Positions 1-6,555 of a DNA stretch of 16,503 nt are shown here, piece after piece. Positions within the stretch are counted from its first letter, which is position 1, and every line of letters begins with the position of its first letter. A program made the position numbers and the translations under genes. The notes beneath the pieces are model-generated. The model searched no databases. It saw nothing but the letters and a program-made list of their open reading frames with translations, and was not told the DNA's origin. The stretch is from UBA5189 sp035631615 (GTDB lineage: Bacteria; Chloroflexota; Limnocylindria; Limnocylindrales; CSP1-4): the NCBI GenBank assembly GCA_035631615.1, contig DASQIK010000038.1, forward strand, positions 1 through 16,503, read 5' to 3'.

Positions 1-1362
1 CCCGCGGCGACGGGCGCCGCGTCCCAGGGCGCCGTCGCGACCACCGCGCCGGCGCTGAACCTGCCGAAGGTGCCGACCGGCTACACCGAGCTGGACCAGG
101 CGCTTGGCTCGAGCCAGCCGTTCAAGGGCAAGAAGGTCTCGATCCAGACGCAGTGGACCGGCGGCGAGGCCACCGGCTTCGCCAATGCGATCGCCGACTT
201 CCAGACGGCGACCGGCATCACGATCCAGGTCGACAGCATCGGCTCGAGCCACGAGACCGTGCTCAAGACCCGCGTCGAGGGCGGCAGCCCGCCGGACATG
301 TCGCAGATCGCGCAGCCGACGGCAGTCCTTGCCTACGCGGCCGAGAACAAGCTCATCGACGTCGCCACGTTCATGAACACGACGAAGCTCAATGCTGAGT
401 TCCCGTCGACCATCGGCCTGACGACGCAGGGCAGCCACATCTGGAGCATCCCCACCAAGGCCGACAGCAAGTCGATGATCTGGTACCCGGTGAAGGCCTT
501 CGCGGCCAAGGGCTATGCCGTTCCCAAGACCTGGGACGAGCTCGTCGCCCTGTCGGACAAGATCGTCGCCGCGGGCAGCCACCCGTTCTGCGTCAGCGCC
601 GGCGGCCCCGGCACGGCGACGGGCTGGGAGCTCACGGACTGGGTCGAGGAGGTCGTCCTCAAGACGCAGCCTCTGTCGGTCTACAACGACTGGATCAGCC
701 ACAAGATCACGTTCGAGGACCCTCGCATCAAGGCGGCCTTCGACAAGGTCGGCTCGCTCCTGTTCAAGACCGGCTACGTCGACGGTGGCGGCGCACAGAT
801 CGTGAACAACGACCTCAAGACCGTCATGGATCCGATGTTCAACGGTGACACGGCGACGCCGGGTTGCTGGATGCAGAAGATCCCGACGTGGTACGGCCCG
901 GACTTCTTCCCGGATCGCCGGACCAACGGCGGCCCCTCGAAGTACGTCATCGGCGACAACGGCGACATCGGGATCTTCCCGTTCCCGACGATCGACGCGA
1001 CCAACCGCGCAGCCGAAGGCTCGGCTGACTCGTTCATGGTCTTCGTGGACCGCCCGGAGGTCCGCGCGTTCGCGGAGTTCCTGGCCACGCCGGAAGGCCT
1101 CGAGGGCTGGATCAAGAGCGTCGGCGTCAACTCGCCGAACGTGAAGGTCCCGGCCGAGTGGTACGCCGGCAACTACAAGCTCAAGGTCGCGAACGACATC
1201 CTCAACAATGCGACGGGCATCGGCTTCGACGCATCCGACCTCATGCCCCCGGCCGTCGGCCAGGGCACGTTCTGGACCCAGATCTCCGACTGGGCCACCA
1301 ACAACGGCACGAACACCGACGCGGTGTTGAAGGCGATCGACGACAGCTGGCCCGCCCAGTAG
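1..1362 (+). CDS. Sugar ABC transporter substrate-binding protein, AglE-like (5' partial)
   Basis: This is the extracellular substrate-binding component of a carbohydrate ABC importer. The frame is open from base 1, so the start and the lipoprotein signal expected for this family lie upstream. The first visible residues are an Ala/Thr/Pro-rich linker, followed by a family 1 solute-binding fold (VSIQTQWTGGEATGF, then a sugar-binding-type PPDMSQIAQP). The segments ATGWELTDWVEEVVLKT, TGYVDGGG, GCWMQ and DIGIFPFP resemble alpha-glucoside-binding proteins of the AglE type. Two cysteines (codons 589-591 and 865-867) could form an extracellular disulfide. The gene ends at TAG 1360-1362, and two permease genes follow. 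I infer an oligosaccharide substrate, alpha- or beta-glucoside; the neighbouring GH1 enzyme favours beta. The family call is fairly secure, the exact sugar is not. Confidence 0.88.
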   Translation, partial: PAATGAASQGAVATTAPALNLPKVPTGYTELDQALGSSQPFKGKKVSIQTQWTGGEATGFANAIADFQTATGITIQVDSIGSSHETVLKTRVEGGSPPDMSQIAQPTAVLAYAAENKLIDVATFMNTTKLNAEFPSTIGLTTQGSHIWSIPTKADSKSMIWYPVKAFAAKGYAVPKTWDELVALSDKIVAAGSHPFCVSAGGPGTATGWELTDWVEEVVLKTQPLSVYNDWISHKITFEDPRIKAAFDKVGSLLFKTGYVDGGGAQIVNNDLKTVMDPMFNGDTATPGCWMQKIPTWYGPDFFPDRRTNGGPSKYVIGDNGDIGIFPFPTIDATNRAAEGSADSFMVFVDRPEVRAFAEFLATPEGLEGWIKSVGVNSPNVKVPAEWYAGNYKLKVANDILNNATGIGFDASDLMPPAVGQGTFWTQISDWATNNGTNTDAVLKAIDDSWPAQ

Positions 1363-1388
1363 GCGGCCAGTCGTCCTGAAGTAGCGCA

Positions 1389-1417
1389 CGGGCGCCTCAC
1401 CACCGGTGAGGCGCCCG
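1389..1417 (+). terminator. Intercistronic stem-loop after the binding-protein gene
   Basis: Bases 1389-1401 pair perfectly with 1405-1417: a 13-bp G/C-rich stem with a 3-base loop (ACC). It starts 26 bp after the stop codon and lies 37 bp before the permease start. No run of T follows, so it is not a textbook Rho-independent terminator. In many sugar ABC operons such a hairpin partly terminates transcription or protects the upstream mRNA, so that binding protein outnumbers permease. That is the role I infer here. The pairing itself is directly visible. Confidence 0.72.
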
Positions 1418-1441
1418 ACTACTATTCCGGCTACGTTCTGC

Positions 1442-1450
1442 GGAGGGAGG
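1442..1450 (+). promoter_or_regulatory. Strong Shine-Dalgarno site for the first permease
   Basis: GGAGGGAGG lies 4 bp before the GTG at 1455, with GGAGG cores at usable spacing. It fixes the permease start. It contrasts with the promoter-proximal genes of the window, which lack a Shine-Dalgarno site. Confidence 0.75.
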
Positions 1451-1454
1451 CCAG

Positions 1455-2627
1455 GTGGCGCAGGATCGCGCGCAAGGTTCCGCTTCGGAGTCATTTGGCA
1501 CGCCGCGCTGGGTGCTGGTCGCCAGCCTGATCGGCCTGCTGTTCGCCGCCCTCGGGGTCACCGTCCTGATCGACCCGCACGGCGGGCAGAACCTCCTCGC
1601 CGCGATCTACGAACGGCTCGGCAATGCCGCGGGCGCGGACGCGCTGCGGAACGGCCAGGGCGATCAATTCTTCGCCAAGCTCCTGCTCGCGGCGATCGCC
1701 CTGCTGGTCGGGGTCGGCGGGATCTGGCTGCTGTTCACGAGCGCGGCCACAATCGTCGAGCGCTTCCCGCCCAGGATCCGCGACCGGATCATCCCGTGGG
1801 TCTTCATCGCGCCCGCCCTCGTGCTCCTGACGATCTACCTGGTCTATCCGGCGGTGTCCACGGTGATCCAGAGCTTCTTCGACCAGAAGGGCGTGTTCAC
1901 GCTCGCCAACTGGGCAAGCCTCGGGAAGGGCGAGTTCCTCGAGATCCTCCGGAACAACATCATCTGGCTGGTCGTGGCGACAGCCGGGAGCGTCGGCCTC
2001 GGCCTGCTCGTTGCGGCCCTGTTCGACCGCATCCGGCGCGAATCGCTGGCGAAGGTGTTCATCTTCACCCCGCTCGCGATCTCGCTCGTCGGCGCGACGG
2101 TGATCTGGAAGTTCGTCTACGCGATCCAGCCACCGAGCGAGCCCCAGTTCGGGCTGCTGAACGCGATCTGGACGGCGTTCGGCAACAAGGCGGTGGCGTG
2201 GTCCACGACCTTCCCCATCAACCTGCCGGCCGAGATGCTGATCATGATCTGGCTCCAGACCGGCTTCGCGATGGTGGTGCTGTCCGCCGCGATCAAGGGC
2301 GTGTCCGTGGAGGTCCTCGAGGCCGCCCGGCTCGACGGCGCGAGCGAGCGGCAGATCTTCTTCGGGATCATCATCCCGCTCATCCGCGGCTCCATCGTCA
2401 CGGTGACCACGACGGTCGCGATCGCGACGCTGAAGATCTTCGACATCGTCTTCTCGGTCAGCGGCGGGCTCAACCACGACAACGTCGTCGCCGTCCGCAT
2501 GTTCCAGGAGATGTTCCAGTTCTTCAACACCGGGCGCGCAGCCGCGCTGGCGACGATCCTGTTCATCGCGGTCCTGCCCGTGATGATCCTCAACCTCCGG
2601 AACTTCCGACGACAGGCGGCGATGTAA
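1455..2627 (+). CDS. Sugar ABC transporter permease, AglF/MalF type
   Basis: This is an inner-membrane permease of 390 residues, the MalF-like half of the translocation channel. Hydrophobic helices lie at about residues 19-39, 74-95, 112-133, 167-190, 201-220, 261-280, 305-325 and 360-381. The EAA loop that contacts the ATPase is clear at 289-308 (EAARLDGASERQIFFGIIIP). The two extra N-terminal helices before the usual core (which begins around IIPWVFIAPALVLL) are typical of alpha-glucoside AglF-type permeases. The GTG start is chosen because of the strong Shine-Dalgarno site just upstream. The stop codon shares one base with the next permease start (TAATG), so the two are translationally coupled. 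It should pair with the 2627-3526 permease and the upstream binding protein. Confidence 0.92.
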   Translation: MAQDRAQGSASESFGTPRWVLVASLIGLLFAALGVTVLIDPHGGQNLLAAIYERLGNAAGADALRNGQGDQFFAKLLLAAIALLVGVGGIWLLFTSAATIVERFPPRIRDRIIPWVFIAPALVLLTIYLVYPAVSTVIQSFFDQKGVFTLANWASLGKGEFLEILRNNIIWLVVATAGSVGLGLLVAALFDRIRRESLAKVFIFTPLAISLVGATVIWKFVYAIQPPSEPQFGLLNAIWTAFGNKAVAWSTTFPINLPAEMLIMIWLQTGFAMVVLSAAIKGVSVEVLEAARLDGASERQIFFGIIIPLIRGSIVTVTTTVAIATLKIFDIVFSVSGGLNHDNVVAVRMFQEMFQFFNTGRAAALATILFIAVLPVMILNLRNFRRQAAM

Positions 2628-3526
2628 TGGCTGCATCCGCGAATGCCGTGACGGGAACCAAGGCCAGGAGCCGCTTCTGGCGCGCGCCGATGCTCGAGAG
2701 CCTGCCGCTGCGGCTGTCCGTGGTGGTGATCTGCCTCCTGTGGACGGTGCCGACCGCCGGCCTCCTGGTCACTTCGTTCCGGAACCCGCAGCTGATCACG
2801 AAGACGGGCTGGTGGGATGGCCTGTTGAACGCGTTCCAGCCAAACCAGTGGACGCTCAACAACTACGCCAGTGTCCTGTCCGGCGACAACATGGGCACGG
2901 CGTTCCTGAACAGCCTCATCGTCACGATCCCGTCGACCGTGATCCCGATCACCATCGCGGCCTTCGCCGCGTACGCCTTCGCCTGGATCCCGTTCCGCGG
3001 GCGGGGAATCCTGTTCATCATCGTCGTGGCGCTGCTGGTCGTGCCCCTGCAGATGGCCCTGATCCCGATCCTGAAGCTCTACAGCGGCGCCTCGCTGTAC
3101 GGGACCTTCCTGGGCATCTGGCTGGCCCACACCGCGTTCGGCCTGCCGCTGGCGATCTTCCTGCTCTACAACTTCATGTCGCAGCTGCCCCGCGACCTGT
3201 TCGAGTCCGCCTCGATCGACGGTGCGACGGCATTCCAGACGTTCATCGGGCTGGTGCTGCCGCTGTCGCTCCCGGCGCTCGGCGCGTTCGCGATCTTCCA
3301 GTTCCTGTGGGTCTGGAACGACCTCCTGGTGGCCCTGGTGTTCCTGGGCCCGGGCAAGGACGTGCAGGTCATGCCGACAGCCCTCTACAACATGATCGGG
3401 CCGCGTGGCGGCGCCTGGCACCTGCTCACGGCGGGCGCGTTCCTGACGATGATCGTCCCGCTCGGCGTGTTCCTGGCGCTGCAGCGGTTCTTCGTCCGCG
3501 GGATCCTGGCCGGCTCCGTCAAGTAG
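2627..3526 (+). CDS. Sugar ABC transporter permease, AglG/MalG type
   Basis: This 299-residue inner-membrane permease is the MalG-like partner. Helices lie at about residues 30-50, 91-120, 127-149, 155-180, 213-240 and 268-288. The EAA loop is at 193-212 (ESASIDGATAFQTFIGLVLP), and the C-terminus (FFVRGILAGSVK) is the usual ending of this family. The ATG start overlaps the preceding TAA by one base. The frame stays open upstream to 1406, but that part is antiphase to the first permease and is not coding. No ABC ATPase gene follows. The next gene runs in the opposite direction and its end overlaps this one by 8 bp. The importer therefore probably uses a shared MsiK/UgpC-type ATPase encoded elsewhere. 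Confidence 0.92.
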   Translation: MAASANAVTGTKARSRFWRAPMLESLPLRLSVVVICLLWTVPTAGLLVTSFRNPQLITKTGWWDGLLNAFQPNQWTLNNYASVLSGDNMGTAFLNSLIVTIPSTVIPITIAAFAAYAFAWIPFRGRGILFIIVVALLVVPLQMALIPILKLYSGASLYGTFLGIWLAHTAFGLPLAIFLLYNFMSQLPRDLFESASIDGATAFQTFIGLVLPLSLPALGAFAIFQFLWVWNDLLVALVFLGPGKDVQVMPTALYNMIGPRGGAWHLLTAGAFLTMIVPLGVFLALQRFFVRGILAGSVK

Positions 3527-4883
3527 TGGCGGCGATCAGCCGCTGATACCAGCGCGCGCTGTCCTTCAGCGTCCGACGCTGGCGTTCGAAGTCGACGCGG
3601 ACGAGGCCGAACCGGCGCGTGTAGCCGAGGCTCCACTCGTAGTTGTCGAGCAGCGACCAGACGTGGTAGCCGGTCAGCGGCACGCCCGCCGCGACCGCCT
3701 CGCCGGCCGCAGCGACGTGCCGAGCGAGGTAGGCGATGCGGTCGTCGTCGCGGACGCGGCCGTCCGAGTCCAGCGTGTCCGGGTACGCGGCGCCGTTCTC
3801 GGTGATGACGATCTCGCGCGGCGCGTACTCGCGATGGAGCGCGAGCAGGACGTCGCGGAGGCCGTCGGGCGCGACCTCCCAGCCCATCTGCGTCTGCTCG
3901 GTGCCCGGCCGGGCGTCGATCGTCCAGTCGAACGGCGCGTCTGATCGAGCGGCGACCGGGTCGCGCCGGTAGTAGTTGAGGCCCAGGTAGTCGAGGTTGC
4001 CTGGCGGCGGGTCGGTCAGCTCGACCCCTTCGAGGTGGCCCGCGGCGCGATGCGCCTCGAGGCCGAGCTGTGGATAGCCCCGGCCGAACAGCGGATCGAG
4101 GAACCAGGCGTCGCGAGCGGCCCTCCACTGCGCGGCAGCCCGTCGGTCGCGTTCCGAGTCCGTTGCCGGCACGACCTGGTTCATGTCGAACGCGAGCCCG
4201 ATCCGCGCGGTCCGGACGTGCGCGCGAATCGCCCCGGCCCCGGCGGCATGGGCCCGGAGCTCGTTGTCCGCAACCCGAATGGCGGTCGGCCAGTCGTGCA
4301 GGCCCGGCGCGTGGATGCCATCGGCGTGACCGAGGAAGGCGAACACCGCCGGCTCGTTGAAGGTCATCCAGTCGGTGACGCGATCGCCGAGCCGCGCCGC
4401 AACGAGCGCGGCGTACTCGGCGAAGGACTGGACGATGGGTGCGTCCGCGAACCCGCCGCGATCCTGGAGCGCCTGCGGCAGGTCCCAGTGGAACAGGTTC
4501 ACGAGCGGGCGGATGCCGGCGGCGAGCAGGCCATCGACCAGGCGGTCGTAGAAATCGAGGCCTTGCTGGTTGGCGGCCCCGGTGCCGTCGGGCTGCACGC
4601 GAGGCCAGCTGACGCCGAGGCGGTAGGTCCGCGCACCGATCCCGGCCATCAGCGCGATGTCCTCGGGGAAGCGGTGGTAGTGGTCGCAGGCGATGCCGCC
4701 GCTCGTGCCATCGGCGATCGCGCCGGGGACCCGCGAGAACGTGTCCCAGATCGACGGACCGCGCCCATCCTCCGCGGCGGCGCCTTCGATCTGGTACGCG
4801 GATGCGGCGAACCCCCACTGGAAGCCGCTCGGGAAGCGGGCGGCCAGCGCGGCGGGGTCGAGCTCGGTGTCGGAAGTCCTCAT
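3519..4883 (-). CDS. Beta-glucosidase, glycoside hydrolase family 1
   Basis: This retaining beta-glycosidase has 454 residues, a normal length for GH1. The N-terminal GH1 signature is at about 17-36 (FPSGFQWGFAASAYQIEG). The general acid/base is E177 in TFNEP, and the nucleophile is E362 in ITENG. The substrate-binding residues Q31, H132-W133 (FHWDLP) and the C-terminal VWSLLDNYEWSLGY block at 408-421 are present, so it should be active. There is no signal peptide, so it is cytoplasmic and would cleave imported beta-glucosides or cellobiose. The frame is open to 5282, but the ATG at 4883 is chosen because the GH1 fold starts right after it and the region beyond belongs to the divergent GH3 gene. 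A -10-like CACAAT sits 6 bp before the ATG, suggesting a leaderless mRNA. The 3' end overlaps the permease end by 8 bp. Confidence 0.95.
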   Translation of the reverse strand: MRTSDTELDPAALAARFPSGFQWGFAASAYQIEGAAAEDGRGPSIWDTFSRVPGAIADGTSGGIACDHYHRFPEDIALMAGIGARTYRLGVSWPRVQPDGTGAANQQGLDFYDRLVDGLLAAGIRPLVNLFHWDLPQALQDRGGFADAPIVQSFAEYAALVAARLGDRVTDWMTFNEPAVFAFLGHADGIHAPGLHDWPTAIRVADNELRAHAAGAGAIRAHVRTARIGLAFDMNQVVPATDSERDRRAAAQWRAARDAWFLDPLFGRGYPQLGLEAHRAAGHLEGVELTDPPPGNLDYLGLNYYRRDPVAARSDAPFDWTIDARPGTEQTQMGWEVAPDGLRDVLLALHREYAPREIVITENGAAYPDTLDSDGRVRDDDRIAYLARHVAAAGEAVAAGVPLTGYHVWSLLDNYEWSLGYTRRFGLVRVDFERQRRTLKDSARWYQRLIAATT

Positions 4884-4889
4884 CGCCGG

Positions 4890-4895
4890 ATTGTG
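4890..4895 (-). promoter_or_regulatory. Putative -10 element of the beta-glucosidase gene
   Basis: On the minus strand CACAAT is followed by 6 bp (CCGGCG) and then the ATG at 4883. It keeps the two most conserved -10 positions (A at position 2, T at position 6). Spacing places the transcription start at or next to the ATG, and no Shine-Dalgarno site is present. The -35 region is not recognisable. Inferred, not proven. Confidence 0.4.
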
Positions 4896-4901
4896 TGCCC
4901 T

Positions 4902-4911
4902 CTCGCGCGAG
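4902..4911. promoter_or_regulatory. Palindrome CTCGCGCGAG between divergent sugar genes, possible operator
   Basis: A perfect 10-bp inverted repeat sits near the middle of the 52-bp gap between the GH1 and GH3 genes. It lies 6 bp from the minus-strand -10 candidate and 12 bp from the plus-strand one, within both promoter spacers, where a repressor could block both. Short GC palindromes arise easily in such DNA, so confidence is modest. Confidence 0.3.
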
Positions 4912-4923
4912 TGAAGACACGAC

Positions 4924-4929
4924 GATACT
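4924..4929 (+). promoter_or_regulatory. Putative -10 element of the GH3 gene
   Basis: GATACT is followed by 6 bp (TCGGGA) and the ATG at 4936. The conserved A at position 2 and T at position 6 are present. The only purine-rich stretch (GGGA) abuts the ATG, too close for a normal ribosome-binding site, so a leaderless transcript is the simplest reading. Confidence 0.4.
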
Positions 4930-4935
4930 TCGGGA

Positions 4936-6555
4936 ATGACCGACCCGCGCGACGAGATCCTGGGCCGGCTCATGCTCGCGTTCCGCGGGACGACGGTGCC
5001 GGCCTGGCTCCGGACACGGCTGGCGACGGCGCCCGTTGCGGGGCTCACGCTGTTCCGCGCCAAGAACGTTCGATCGCCGGCGCAGCTGCGGCGGCTCACG
5101 ACGGGCCTCCAGGCGTCCGCGGCAGCCAGGCCCGGTTCCGACGGGCTGCCGGTGCTGATTGCCGCCGACCAGGAGGGCGGGCAGTTCCTCGCCCTGGGCG
5201 ACGGCTGGACGCCGTTCGCCGGACCGATGGCGATCGGCGCCACCGGTGACGCGGGCCTCGCAGAACGCGTGGGCGCGGCCATCGGCCGGGAGCTCCGCGC
5301 GGTCGGCGTGAACGTCGACTATGGGCCGGTGCTCGACGTGGCGATCGGTCCCGAGAACCCGTCCCTCGGCATCCGGTCGTTCGGCGAGGATCCGGCGGAG
5401 GTCGGGCGGCTCGGGGCGGCGTGGCTCGGCGGACTGCAGTCGGCCGGCGTCGCCGCGACGGCGAAGCACTTTCCCGGCGCGGGCGGGGCCGGCGTCGATC
5501 CGCACCACGCGCTCGCGGTCGTGGAGCGAACGCGCGCGGACCTCGAGGCGGGGGAGCTGGTGCCTTTCCGGCGCGCCATCGAGGCGGGCGCGCGACTGGT
5601 GATGTCCGGGCACTTCGCGAGCCCGCAGCTGACCGGGAGCCGAGCGCTGCCGGCGACGCTCTCGCGCCACGTGATGACCGAGCTGCTGCGGGACGAGCTC
5701 GGCTTCGATGGCGTCTCGATCACCGACGCGCTCGACATGCGCGCGCTTGCCCAGGGTGCGGCGCAGGCCGTCGATGTCCTCGCGTCGCTCGAGGCGGGGG
5801 TCGACCTGTTGCTCGCGACGGCCGATCGCGTGTCCCAACGACGGATCGAGCTGGCGCTTGCCCGTGCGGCGGAGGTCCAGCTGCTCGAGCCCGAGCGGTC
5901 TCGGCGCTCGGCCGCCCGCGTCACCGGCCTGCGGAAGTGGCTCGGGACCTTCGACGAGCCGGCCCTGGACGTGGTCGGCTCCGCGGCGCATGCGGCGCTC
6001 GCGCGCGAGCTCGCCGTGCGATCGCTGACGCTGGTGCGCGATGAGGGCGCGCTGCTCCCGCTGCGAATCCCGCCCGAGGGCCGCATCCTGGCGATCATGC
6101 CTGCCCCGATCGACCTGACCCCGGCTGACACGTCATCGTTCGTCACGCCGACGCTCGCGGCCGCGTTGCGGGCGCACCATCCGCACGTGGACGAGGTCGT
6201 GACCGAGCACCCGCCGCCGCGGGCGGAGATCAGTTCGCTCCGAGAGCGAGCTGCCGGGTACCAGGTGGTCGTCGCGGGCACGATCTCGGCTGCGGTCGGC
6301 TCGAGCCAGGCTGACCTGGTGCGCGCGCTCAAGTCCACGGGCGTGCCGCTCGTGACCGTGGCGCTGCGCACGCCGTGGGATCTCGCGGCGTACCCGGAGG
6401 CCGGCACGCACGTGTGCACGTACTCCATCCTTCGAGAATCGATGGATGCCCTTGCGGCCGCGCTGTTCGGTCGCTCGAACGCGCCCGCGTTTCCGGGCCG
6501 CCTGCCGGTCCGGATCGAGGGACACGCCGGGCTCGGTCACGGGCTCGTCGCCTGA
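4936..6555 (+). CDS. nagZ: GH3 family beta-N-acetylglucosaminidase, NagZ-like
   Basis: This 539-residue family 3 glycosidase resembles the two-domain NagZ of Bacillus. Such enzymes remove terminal beta-GlcNAc from muropeptide or chitin fragments. The barrel covers about residues 10-340: DQEGG at 78-82, RSFGEDP at 147-153 and KHFPG at 177-181. The NagZ Asp-His general acid/base pair is D188/H190 (VDPHH), and the nucleophile is D264 in ITDALDM. A C-terminal Rossmann-like GH3 domain spans about 350-539. There is no signal peptide, so it acts in the cytoplasm, unlike secreted Bacillus NagZ. Oddly, the usual KHFPGHG motif reads KHFPGAG: the histidine is A182. The last base overlaps the nagA-like start (TGATG), pointing to coupled GlcNAc release and use. 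The family is secure; the NagZ substrate is inferred. Confidence 0.88.
   Translation: MTDPRDEILGRLMLAFRGTTVPAWLRTRLATAPVAGLTLFRAKNVRSPAQLRRLTTGLQASAAARPGSDGLPVLIAADQEGGQFLALGDGWTPFAGPMAIGATGDAGLAERVGAAIGRELRAVGVNVDYGPVLDVAIGPENPSLGIRSFGEDPAEVGRLGAAWLGGLQSAGVAATAKHFPGAGGAGVDPHHALAVVERTRADLEAGELVPFRRAIEAGARLVMSGHFASPQLTGSRALPATLSRHVMTELLRDELGFDGVSITDALDMRALAQGAAQAVDVLASLEAGVDLLLATADRVSQRRIELALARAAEVQLLEPERSRRSAARVTGLRKWLGTFDEPALDVVGSAAHAALARELAVRSLTLVRDEGALLPLRIPPEGRILAIMPAPIDLTPADTSSFVTPTLAAALRAHHPHVDEVVTEHPPPRAEISSLRERAAGYQVVVAGTISAAVGSSQADLVRALKSTGVPLVTVALRTPWDLAAYPEAGTHVCTYSILRESMDALAAALFGRSNAPAFPGRLPVRIEGHAGLGHGLVA

Noticed and set aside
1406..2626. Upstream part of a 706-codon plus-strand frame leading into the second permease
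   Set aside because: It is antiphase to the well-supported first permease, is Arg/Pro/Gly-rich and has no family features. The permease start is the coupled ATG at 2627.
1491..2636. 381-codon minus-strand frame opposite the first permease
   Set aside because: Asp/Glu/Arg/Gln-rich mirror of hydrophobic codons; a typical antisense artefact.
4884..5282. N-terminal extension of the GH1 glucosidase by 133 residues
   Set aside because: The extension is antisense to the GH3 gene and has no signal peptide or domain; the GH1 fold starts right after the ATG at 4883.
3385..5991. 868-codon minus-strand open frame across the glucosidase and GH3 genes
   Set aside because: It is a shadow of GC-rich codons: Arg/Ala/Pro-rich, no motifs, and opposite or out of frame to genes with catalytic motifs.
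6375..6554. N-terminal extension of the nagA-like gene within the GH3 gene
   Set aside because: The sequence is Arg-rich and shows none of the expected NagA N-terminal strands; the GH3 C-terminus in the other frame is normal.
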